From contig NZ_CP071869.1 of NCBI RefSeq assembly GCF_017569185.1, positions 1,540,001 to 1,604,000 on the forward strand: DNA of 64,000 bases. The letters are read 5' to 3'. The DNA comes from Polaribacter cellanae (GTDB taxonomy: Bacteria > Bacteroidota > Bacteroidia > Flavobacteriales > Flavobacteriaceae). The notes beneath the pieces are model-generated. The model saw only the letters and a program-made list of their open reading frames with translations. It did no database searches and was not told the origin of the DNA. A program made the position numbers and the translations under genes. This document shows positions 38,727 to 45,961 of the stretch, piece by piece (position 1 is the stretch's first letter; each line of letters begins with the position of its first letter).

Positions 38727-39653
38727 TTAAGATATTTTTATATCAAATTGTGTTAAATCTTTAAAAGCTTGTAAACGTGTTTTAACTTCTTTTGCTGTAA
38801 GCTCTTGCATGCGTTCTGTCCCAAACTTTTCTACACAAAAAGAAGCTAAATTAGATCCGTAAATAATTGCATTCTTCATATTTTCGAAAGATACATCTTC
38901 TGTTTTTGCTAAATAACCACAAAACCCTCCTGCAAATGTATCTCCAGCTCCTGTTGGATCGAAAACTTCTGCCAATGGTAAAGCTGGTGCAAAAAACATT
39001 TTCCCATCATTAAATAACAATGCTCCATGTTCTCCTTTTTTAATTACCACATACTTTGGGCCCATTGTATGAATCTTTTTCGCTGCATTTACCAAAGAAT
39101 ATTCTCCAGAAAGTTGGCGTGCTTCTTCGTCGTTAATTGTAATTACATCTACTCTTTTTAAAACAGCATATAAATCGTCTAAAGCAATATCCATCCAAAA
39201 ATTCATCGTGTCTAAAACAACTAATTTTGGTTTTTTAGACATTTGATCTAAAACAGATGCTTGTGTTAGTGGATGTAAATTACCCAACATTACAATACCT
39301 GCATCTTTAAAACTGTCTGGAACCACTGGTGTAAATGTTTCTAAAACATTTAATTCTGTAATTAAAGTATCACGTGAATTCATATCGTTATGATATTTTC
39401 CACTCCAGAAAAATGTTTTTCCGTTTTTATCAATCTCTACTCCCTCTGTATTTATTCCTTTGGAATTCATCATCTCTAAATAAGATTGTGGAAAATCTCC
39501 TCCAACCACAGAAACAATGCCTGTTTTTACTCCAAATTGAGATGCAGATAACCCTATATAAGACCCAGAACCTCCTAAAATTTTATCGGTTTTTCCAAAA
39601 GGTGTTTCAATTGCGTCAAACGCAACAGTTCCAACTGCTAATAATTTACTCAT
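38727..39653 (-). CDS. PfkB-family sugar/nucleoside kinase
   Basis: 308 residues of the ribokinase fold. The N-terminal signature GGSGSYIGLSASQFG is at about 28-42 and the C-terminal active-site motif DPTGAGDTFAGGFCGYL is at about 238-254, with the catalytic Asp in GAGD. Members phosphorylate ribose, adenosine or other small alcohols. The substrate is not determined here. Its position next to a purine-synthesis enzyme makes a nucleoside or ribose possible. It has its own terminator and lies divergent from sufE. Confidence 0.88.
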   Translation of the reverse strand: MSKLLAVGTVAFDAIETPFGKTDKILGGSGSYIGLSASQFGVKTGIVSVVGGDFPQSYLEMMNSKGINTEGVEIDKNGKTFFWSGKYHNDMNSRDTLITELNVLETFTPVVPDSFKDAGIVMLGNLHPLTQASVLDQMSKKPKLVVLDTMNFWMDIALDDLYAVLKRVDVITINDEEARQLSGEYSLVNAAKKIHTMGPKYVVIKKGEHGALLFNDGKMFFAPALPLAEVFDPTGAGDTFAGGFCGYLAKTEDVSFENMKNAIIYGSNLASFCVEKFGTERMQELTAKEVKTRLQAFKDLTQFDIKIS

Positions 39654-39668
39654 TCCTTATTTTTTGTG

Positions 39669-39715
39669 TAATTTTGCCTTTTTTAAAAAGACTGTTTTAA
39701 TACAGCGCAAAAATA
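39669..39715. promoter_or_regulatory. Face-to-face -7 boxes between pfkB-family gene and sufE
   Basis: TAATTTTG on the plus strand (39669-39676) and TATTTTTG on the minus strand (39708-39715) both match TAnnTTTG exactly. The two transcripts would overlap head-on for about 40 bp. -33 elements are not obvious. Confidence 0.4.
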
Positions 39716-39725
39716 AGTTTTAAAA

Positions 39726-40151
39726 ATGACTATCAAAGAAATACAAGAAGAAATTATTGACGAGTTTTCGATGTTCGACGATTGGATGGAACGCTATGAA
39801 TACATTATAGAACTTGGAAAATCTTTACCAATTATAGATGAAAAGTTTAAACTGGATGAGAACCTGATAAAAGGTTGCCAATCTAAAGTTTGGTTATATT
39901 CTGAATTAGAGGACGATAAAGTTAAATTTACAGCCGATAGCGATGCCATTTTAACCAAAGGTATTGTGGCATTATTATTGAGGGTCTTTTCCGAACAAAA
40001 ACCAGAAGATATTCTAACTGCAGAAACCACTTTTATAGACGAAATTGGTTTAAAAGAACATTTATCGCCTACAAGAGCTAATGGTTTGGTTTCTATGATT
40101 AAGCAAATAAAAATGTATGCGATTGCGCAACAAACAAAAATTGAAAATTAA
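39726..40151 (+). CDS. sufE: SufE-family cysteine desulfuration protein
   Basis: 141 residues. The conserved sulfur-accepting Cys is in LIKGCQSKVWL (Cys51). SufE takes persulfide sulfur from the desulfurase SufS and passes it to the SufBCD scaffold in Fe-S cluster assembly. sufT follows 37 bp downstream, supporting the assignment. The core suf genes are not in this window. Cytoplasmic. Confidence 0.93.
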   Translation: MTIKEIQEEIIDEFSMFDDWMERYEYIIELGKSLPIIDEKFKLDENLIKGCQSKVWLYSELEDDKVKFTADSDAILTKGIVALLLRVFSEQKPEDILTAETTFIDEIGLKEHLSPTRANGLVSMIKQIKMYAIAQQTKIEN

Positions 40152-40188
40152 ATTACAATAGGTTTGACCTCTTGCAAAGAAAAATATA

Positions 40189-40509
40189 ATGACTGACAAA
40201 GAATTAGAAGAAATTGGAGACAAAATTGTACGTGTTTTAAAAACAATTTATGATCCAGAAATTCCTGTAGATATTTACGAATTGGGTTTAATTTACGATG
40301 TTTTTGTTTCTGATGAAAACAACGCAAAAATATTAATGACCTTAACCTCGCCAAACTGCCCTGTTGCAGAATCTTTACCAAGAGATGTAGAAGAAAAAGT
40401 AAAGTCTTTAAAAGAAATTGAAGATTGTGAGGTAGAAATTACTTTCGACCCAACTTGGACACAAGAAATGATGAGCGAAGAGGCGAAGTTAGAGTTAGGA
40501 ATGTTATAG
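40189..40509 (+). CDS. MIP18/DUF59 Fe-S assembly protein, SufT-like
   Basis: 106 residues of the DUF59 family. The segments YDPEIPVDIYELGLIYDV and TSPNCPVAESLPRDV (with the conserved Cys) and VEITFDPTW are all typical. SufT-like proteins help mature Fe-S proteins. It is directly after sufE. Confidence 0.9.
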   Translation: MTDKELEEIGDKIVRVLKTIYDPEIPVDIYELGLIYDVFVSDENNAKILMTLTSPNCPVAESLPRDVEEKVKSLKEIEDCEVEITFDPTWTQEMMSEEAKLELGML

Positions 40510-40529
40510 AGCTCAATAGACAGTCGAAA

Positions 40530-40556
40530 TATTCAGTATTCAGTATTCAGTATTCA
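40530..40556 (+). repeat. Short 7-bp tandem repeat
   Basis: Almost four copies of TATTCAG lie in the spacer between sufT and the DUF2480 gene. The flanks (CAGTCGAAA before, TGTCATTTCTACGATAGGAG after) resemble the dispersed 'TTCGAC' intergenic repeats. Confidence 0.7.
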
Positions 40557-40644
40557 AAACTAAAAATCCTAACGGCTGTCATTTCTACGATAGGAGAAAC
40601 CTCAACTTTTGAAACCTTAAAACTTTGAAACTAAATAAGAAAAG

Positions 40645-41154
40645 ATGCAAGAAGAAATTATCAATAGAATTGCAAATAGCAAATTAAAAACGTTCGATTT
40701 AGAGGAGATTTACCCTGAAGGAGATAGAGTTTTATTTGATATTAAAGACTGGTTGTTTCAAGAATTGATATTAAAAGAAAGAGATTTTAGAATGCTTGTA
40801 AAAAATCACGATTGGTCTCTGTATAAAAATAAATTTGTAGCAATTACCTGTTCTGTAGATGCTATAATACCTTCTTGGGCTTTTATGTTAGTTGCCTCTG
40901 AATTAACACCTTTTGCAAACAAAGTAGTGATTGGTAACTTGGAATTATTAGAAACGATTTTATATCAAGAGTTGTTGCAATTTATAGATTTTAGAGACTT
41001 TACAAATGTTCCTGTAATTATTAAAGGTTGTGCAGATAAGCCGATTCCAAAATCTGCATATGCATTTTTAATAGCAAAATTACAACCCATTGCAAAATCG
41101 ATTATGTTTGGAGAAGCATGCTCTACAGTTCCATTATTTAAAGCAAAAAAATAA
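40645..41154 (+). CDS. DUF2480 family protein
   Basis: 169 residues, cytoplasmic, no signal or membrane segment. The opening EEIINRIANSKLKTFDLEEI and the segment WSLYKNKFVAITCSVDAIIPSWAFMLVA are typical of DUF2480, a conserved Bacteroidetes family of unknown function commonly found near suf genes. Cysteines at IKGCADKP and GEACSTVP might be functional. It is 135 bp after the sufT-like gene and 11 bp before the next gene, so it belongs to the same run of genes. Confidence 0.85.
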   Translation: MQEEIINRIANSKLKTFDLEEIYPEGDRVLFDIKDWLFQELILKERDFRMLVKNHDWSLYKNKFVAITCSVDAIIPSWAFMLVASELTPFANKVVIGNLELLETILYQELLQFIDFRDFTNVPVIIKGCADKPIPKSAYAFLIAKLQPIAKSIMFGEACSTVPLFKAKK

Positions 41155-41165
41155 ACTATCGCATT

Positions 41166-42056
41166 TTGTTTAAAACCAACCCAACTTTTAGATATTTATT
41201 TCTAACGCTATTTCTTGTGTTTTCCATTGCTGTAAACTCGCAGCAAAAAAAAGTAGAAAAGAAGAAAGTGCCTGTTCCAAAATGGAAAATTCTTGGTAGG
41301 TTTACTTTTATTTTTAATCAATCTGCTTTTTCGAATTGGGCTGCTGGAGGGCAAAATACAGTTGCAGGAAACGTAACTATTAACTACGATTTTAATTACA
41401 AAAAAAATAAATGGAACTGGGATACCAGGTTAATAACAGGCTATGGATTAAGTTATTTAACTGCAAAAGGATATAGAAAAACGGATGATAGATTCGAACT
41501 CAACACTCTTTTAGGTTTAAAATCTTCTAAATATTGGTTCTTCTCTTATTTTACAAATATAAAAACACAATATACAAGAGGTTTCGATTATTCTAAAACG
41601 CCAGAACTACCTGTTTCCGACTTTCTTTCTCCTGCTTACTTAAGTTTTGGACCTGGAATGTTATGGAAAAAATCGGATAACTTAAACATAAACATCGCTC
41701 CAGCAACCGCAAGACTTACATTCGTAAACGATATTTTTTCTGGAAAATTTGGTGTCGATAAAGGGAAAAACACAGCATTAAGTTTAGGTTTTAATTTAGC
41801 AGGTTATTACAAAACAAATATTATGACCAATGTTGAGCTAGAAAATATCTTAACAGTGTATTCCGATTATTTAAATAAACCACAAAATATAGATTTAGAA
41901 TATCAAGCGAACCTTCGATTTAAGGTAAATAAAAGCATTAAAATGCATATTACTGTCCACACAATTTTCGATGATAACGCTTCTGGAAGGTTGCAATATC
42001 GAGAACTGTTTGGTTTGGGGATAAATTATAGTTTCCACGAAAAAGTGACTTATTAA
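41166..42056 (+). CDS. DUF3078 family outer-membrane protein
   Basis: 296 residues. The start is TTG at 41166; no in-frame ATG lies near, and the TTG gives a complete Sec signal (FRYLFLTLFLVFSIAVNSQ). The mature protein has repeated amphipathic strands with aromatic ends (FSNWAAGGQNTVAGNVTINYDFNYKKNKWNWDTRL), typical of DUF3078 beta-barrels. Likely in the outer membrane; function unknown. 47 bp before a second DUF3078 gene. Confidence 0.85.
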   Translation: MFKTNPTFRYLFLTLFLVFSIAVNSQQKKVEKKKVPVPKWKILGRFTFIFNQSAFSNWAAGGQNTVAGNVTINYDFNYKKNKWNWDTRLITGYGLSYLTAKGYRKTDDRFELNTLLGLKSSKYWFFSYFTNIKTQYTRGFDYSKTPELPVSDFLSPAYLSFGPGMLWKKSDNLNINIAPATARLTFVNDIFSGKFGVDKGKNTALSLGFNLAGYYKTNIMTNVELENILTVYSDYLNKPQNIDLEYQANLRFKVNKSIKMHITVHTIFDDNASGRLQYRELFGLGINYSFHEKVTY

Positions 42057-42103
42057 AAAGTAAACTGTCTTAACAATAAAATTAAATTAAAATAGATATT
42101 AAA

Positions 42104-43033
42104 ATGAAAAAATTATCGACCCTATTATTATTTGTTTTCTTAGGTTTTGCCTCAAATGCGCAAACTAAAGAAGAATTAAAAAAAGAACAAGCTCCCAAAA
42201 AAGAGCAAATTAAAAAGTTACAAGGAGAAGTAAAAGCGATTCAGGCTAAAATAGACGCACTTCCAGGGTGGAGAAAAGGAGCCTTTGGTACTGTAGGTGG
42301 AAGTCTTTCTGGTTTTAAAAACTGGTACTCTAGATCTGCACCAACTGCATCTGCAGGAAATATTGGTATTACTGTAAACGCTTTCGCAAATTTAATTGAA
42401 GAAGATTTCTTTTGGAGAAATTCTGCAGCCGTAAATTTAGGTTGGGTAAAATTAGACGAAAAAGGTGTTTCTGGAGACGAAGGTTTTGATACTGCAACAG
42501 ATGTTTTTACAATTTCTTCTTTATATGGTAGAAAAATAAGTAAAACTTGGGCATTATCTGCTTTGGCTGAATACAGAACTACAATTATCGACAATTTTAA
42601 TGATCCTGGTTATTTAGATTTTGGTGCTGGTGCAACTTGGACTCCAACAAATAACTTAGTAGTTGTGATACACCCTGGAAACTACAACTTTGTTTTTAGT
42701 AGTGGAGAGACCGTTTTTGAATCTTCTCTAGGTGCTAAAGTTGTTGCAGATTACACAAAGAAATATAATAAATTGAGTGTAAAATCTAATTTATCTGTTT
42801 TCCAAAGTTATAAATCTTCAGATTTTTCTAACTGGACTTGGACTAACTCTTTAGGATATACACTTTGGAAAGGAATTGGTGTAGGTTTCGAATTAGGTTT
42901 GCGTAAAAACAAACAAGAAGCTTTAGACAATTTACAAACAAGAACTAATAACCCTAACCCAAATGCAACATTTAATGATGTTGACAACAAATTACAATCT
43001 TATTTCTTAGTTGGCTTGAGCTATGCTTTCTAA
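42104..43033 (+). CDS. DUF3078 family outer-membrane protein, with coiled-coil N-terminus
   Basis: 309 residues with a Sec signal (MKKLSTLLLFVFLGFASNAQ). Residues about 21-52 are a charged coiled coil (KKEQIKKLQGEVKAIQAKI). The remainder is a DUF3078-type barrel (GFKNWYSRSAPTASAGNIGITVNAFANL; ends in SYFLVGLSYAF with terminal Phe as in outer-membrane barrels). It is a paralogue of the preceding gene. Terminator at 43052-43090. Confidence 0.87.
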   Translation: MKKLSTLLLFVFLGFASNAQTKEELKKEQAPKKEQIKKLQGEVKAIQAKIDALPGWRKGAFGTVGGSLSGFKNWYSRSAPTASAGNIGITVNAFANLIEEDFFWRNSAAVNLGWVKLDEKGVSGDEGFDTATDVFTISSLYGRKISKTWALSALAEYRTTIIDNFNDPGYLDFGAGATWTPTNNLVVVIHPGNYNFVFSSGETVFESSLGAKVVADYTKKYNKLSVKSNLSVFQSYKSSDFSNWTWTNSLGYTLWKGIGVGFELGLRKNKQEALDNLQTRTNNPNPNATFNDVDNKLQSYFLVGLSYAF

Positions 43034-43051
43034 AAAATAAAATTCGAAATT

Positions 43052-43090
43052 AAAAAGGGAGTGTGATTTTAAAAAATCTACTCCCTTTTT
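43052..43090 (+). terminator. Terminator of the suf-DUF3078 run
   Basis: AAAAAGGGAGT and ACTCCCTTTTT form a perfect 11-bp stem with a T-tail, 19 bp after the DUF3078 stop. Confidence 0.85.
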
Positions 43091-43168
43091 AGTTTTGCAC
43101 AAAACATTGCTTTTTTACTCCTTTTACAATTTTATAAAAAAAACCTCCTATCTTAAATTTTTGAAATT

Positions 43169-44620
43169 TTACTGCTTGAAATATCCTGTTGCTTTTAAAA
43201 TAAAATTTACAATTGGTGTTGGGTTTTTTAAACTATGTGGATGATGCCCCACACCTTCCTTGTAAATTACCTCTATTTTTCCACCAGCTTCTTTTATTTT
43301 TTGCTCAAAAATTCGAGTATTTTCATCAACAGGAACTACTTTATCTGCAACACCACAAACATGAAACATTGGGAAACCTCCTTTTGCAATAGTCTCTATT
43401 TTATGAATTGGATTTCCTTTAAAATCAGCCATTTTATCTTCCGAAAAGATGTTATACATTTTTTTAAAGTTTTCCCAATCTGCTTTACTTCCAACACCTT
43501 TTCCTTTTCCTCCTGGCCAACTTGTTCCATCTAAAACTGGAGCATCTGCATAAATACAGGCAACTTTTTCTAAATTTTCTGCTGCCCAATTGTAAATAAT
43601 TAATCCTCCTCGACTCATTCCTTCTAAAACTACTTTTTTAGAGAAGTTATTTTCAATCATTAAATCGTAAAATTTATTCCAACGATTTACGGCTTCATTA
43701 TTTCCAAATAAATTAGCAACATCGCAATAAACTATATGAAAACCTCTGTCTAAAAGAGCAATATCGGTTTGTGGTTCATGACCCCAAAAACGGGCACGTA
43801 AAACCCAAGGTTTTCCTTTTAAAATTCTTTTTGGTGATACTATTTTACAAGAAATAGTATTAAAATTGAAATTGGTTTGTTTGTAACCGTAAAAATTAGA
43901 TTCACTTTTTTTATCTACTTTCGAAAAATCAAATCCGTTATTATTACTTTCAAATTCCTGAATTACAGATTCGTAAACTCTTTTTGCCATTCGAGTTGCA
44001 CCTAAAGCAGATGGGTGAATATTGTCTGGAAATAAATCGGGTTTATTCTCAAATAAATGGTATAAATCAATCATTTCGCTATTCGTTTCGAATGCTACCT
44101 TTTGGGTTAAAGGAATTATTTTATTCTTAATAATCGGATTCCAAATTCTTGAAGTATCCTTTGCATAGGAAGGAACTGGTAACAATAAAACGATTCTTGC
44201 CTCTTTATTTCTCTGTTTAAATGAATTGATAAGTTCTTTATAATCATTCACAAAATCTGCCTTTAAATGAACTCGATTTTGTAATTTACTGTCATTTGTA
44301 CCTAATTTAATAAAAACAATATCTGGTTTAAATGCTAATGCTTCTTTGTATTTATCGGATTTCCAATATGGGTAATCGCCCCTTTTAAGTAACGTATTTC
44401 CATTCACTCCAAAATTTTCTACTTTGTAGTTATCGCCTAAAAATTCTTGAAGTTGTTGTGGGTAGCAATCATGCTCTCTATCTGCCAAACCTGCTCCATA
44501 AGTAATACTGTTTCCAATGCAAGCAATTTTTATGGGTTCTTGCTTTTTTGCTTCTTGTTCTTTACAAGTAATAAAAAGTAAACTTAGAAGCAATAGTCTA
44601 TAAAATCGAAAATAATTCAT
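43169..44620 (-). CDS. Two-domain esterase lipoprotein: SGNH/GDSL hydrolase plus alpha/beta hydrolase
   Basis: 483 residues from MNYFRFYRLLLL, with lipobox FITC (Cys19). Residues about 28-220 are an SGNH esterase: nucleophile Ser38 in IGNSITYG, block III GTND (about 107-110), and Asp199/His202 in DNIHPS. Residues about 250-483 are an alpha/beta hydrolase: nucleophile elbow EGMSRGG (Ser336), acid Asp426 in GVADKVVP, and His459/460 in GVGHHPHS. Both triads look complete. Located at the end of the fucosidase/GH16 cluster, it probably deacylates a polysaccharide. An ATG eight codons upstream is less likely because it would precede the signal with MINYKQKN. Confidence 0.85.
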   Translation of the reverse strand: MNYFRFYRLLLLSLLFITCKEQEAKKQEPIKIACIGNSITYGAGLADREHDCYPQQLQEFLGDNYKVENFGVNGNTLLKRGDYPYWKSDKYKEALAFKPDIVFIKLGTNDSKLQNRVHLKADFVNDYKELINSFKQRNKEARIVLLLPVPSYAKDTSRIWNPIIKNKIIPLTQKVAFETNSEMIDLYHLFENKPDLFPDNIHPSALGATRMAKRVYESVIQEFESNNNGFDFSKVDKKSESNFYGYKQTNFNFNTISCKIVSPKRILKGKPWVLRARFWGHEPQTDIALLDRGFHIVYCDVANLFGNNEAVNRWNKFYDLMIENNFSKKVVLEGMSRGGLIIYNWAAENLEKVACIYADAPVLDGTSWPGGKGKGVGSKADWENFKKMYNIFSEDKMADFKGNPIHKIETIAKGGFPMFHVCGVADKVVPVDENTRIFEQKIKEAGGKIEVIYKEGVGHHPHSLKNPTPIVNFILKATGYFKQ

Positions 44621-44827
44621 GTTTTTTTGTTTATAATTAATCAAATACTATTAGGTTTATATTTTACGGCTCTTAAACTTGCTTTTTCTGCATTTACTTC
44701 TATTAAAGAAACCGCTGTTTTATACTTTTCTTATTTTTTTTTGAACGCTAAGAGTTTTTATTTTTAGATTGTTATTTATAACCTAAAAAACAAATAAAGC
44801 GAATACGATTAATAACCTATTTTTTAT

Positions 44828-45655
44828 TTATTGATATACTTTTACCCAATCTATCATCATATTTACTGGTAAATCTTCGGAATTAACTTTTCCAACCCAA
44901 GAACCTTCTAATTGTTGATCAATCAAAATATAAAATGGTTGATTAAATGGCCATTGAGATTTATCTACATTTTCTATTCTTGGATAGGTATATGTTTCCT
45001 CTCCATTTAATGTGTAAACCAATTTATCTGGATACCATTCTAAGCCGTAAATATTAAACTTTTTTGTATTGGCTTTGGTTGTCTTATAATATGATGGATT
45101 ATCTTTTTGCTTAAGTTCTAATGTGTAGTACGAATGTGTGGTTTGATAAATGATAGAATCGTAATTTAGATGCTCCATAATATCTATTTCTCCATTTCTT
45201 GGATATTTTCCGTATTTATTATTTTCGGATAACATCCAAATAGCAGGCCAAGCACCTTGTGCACTTTCTAATTTTGCTCTTATTTCAATTTTACCATATT
45301 GAAACGCAAACTTGCCTTTTGTATAAATACCTCCTGTTAAATATGGTCTTGAATCTGAAAGCGTATCTTTATTTACAATACCTTTTAAAGACAATATTCC
45401 ATTAGAAATATTGTAACACTTAGAATTACTGGTCATATAATTTCCCCAATCTGCATTATTTCTGGGAATACGTGTCCATTTTAGGCTATCTATTTCTGTT
45501 TGATCAAAATTATCTAACCATATTAATTTCCAGTCTTTTCCCTTAAGAGTATCTTGCTGAATGTATAGGTAACCATTAACAATTTTTGTTGGTGAATTTT
45601 TACAATTCATCAACAAAATTAAAAATAGAACTAGCACTAGGTTGTTTTTTGACAT
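44828..45655 (-). CDS. GH16 family endo-glycosidase lipoprotein
   Basis: 275 residues. Lipobox LLMNC gives Cys18. The catalytic GH16 motif NGEIDIMEH has nucleophile Glu156 and acid/base Glu161, with Asp158 between. GAWPAIWML and YGLEWYPDKLVYTLNGE are typical of the laminarinase-like branch (probably GH16_3). The enzyme cleaves beta-1,3 or beta-1,4 glucans or galactans. Subfamily assignment by eye is tentative. It lies between the esterase and the fusion fucosidase on the same strand but with gaps of 207 and 306 bp, so it may have separate promoters. Confidence 0.9.
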   Translation of the reverse strand: MSKNNLVLVLFLILLMNCKNSPTKIVNGYLYIQQDTLKGKDWKLIWLDNFDQTEIDSLKWTRIPRNNADWGNYMTSNSKCYNISNGILSLKGIVNKDTLSDSRPYLTGGIYTKGKFAFQYGKIEIRAKLESAQGAWPAIWMLSENNKYGKYPRNGEIDIMEHLNYDSIIYQTTHSYYTLELKQKDNPSYYKTTKANTKKFNIYGLEWYPDKLVYTLNGEETYTYPRIENVDKSQWPFNQPFYILIDQQLEGSWVGKVNSEDLPVNMMIDWVKVYQ

Positions 45656-45961
45656 TTTTTACTTTATATTTTATGTTAAAACAAATTGTTTTTACTACAA
45701 TTCTTTCTTTTACAGCTTATATTAGTTTTTTTTAAAAAAATTTCTCTTGAAAGAAACTTCGTAATTTTTCCATGTATTTTATCTCGATTTCCTTGTATTT
45801 TAGAATTTTTGTTTTGATAGCATAAATCGCATAAGCCCTTGTTAAACTGAATTATATTCCAACCGTTATTACCTATTTATTCATTCTTTATTTTTTTTAA
45901 CCAGTACAATTAATAAAGTCATAACCACTATGAGTAATAATATGTTATGATTAACTTTTTA
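45656..45961. other. Gene-free gap in the CAZyme cluster
   Basis: 306 bp of AT-rich DNA between the GH16 gene and the fusion fucosidase. It has a 7-bp TCATAAC/GTTATGA inverted repeat at 45919-45950 with an 18-nt spacer and no T-run. Nothing else is recognisable. Confidence 0.5.

Noticed and set aside
40530-40556. TATTCAG tandem repeat as a CRISPR-like or regulatory array
   Set aside because: The 7-bp unit has no spacers; it is a simple short tandem repeat next to a degenerate intergenic repeat.
45919-45950. TCATAAC/GTTATGA inverted repeat as terminator of the fusion fucosidase gene
   Set aside because: The stem is only 7 bp with an 18-nt spacer, and no T-run follows on the minus strand.
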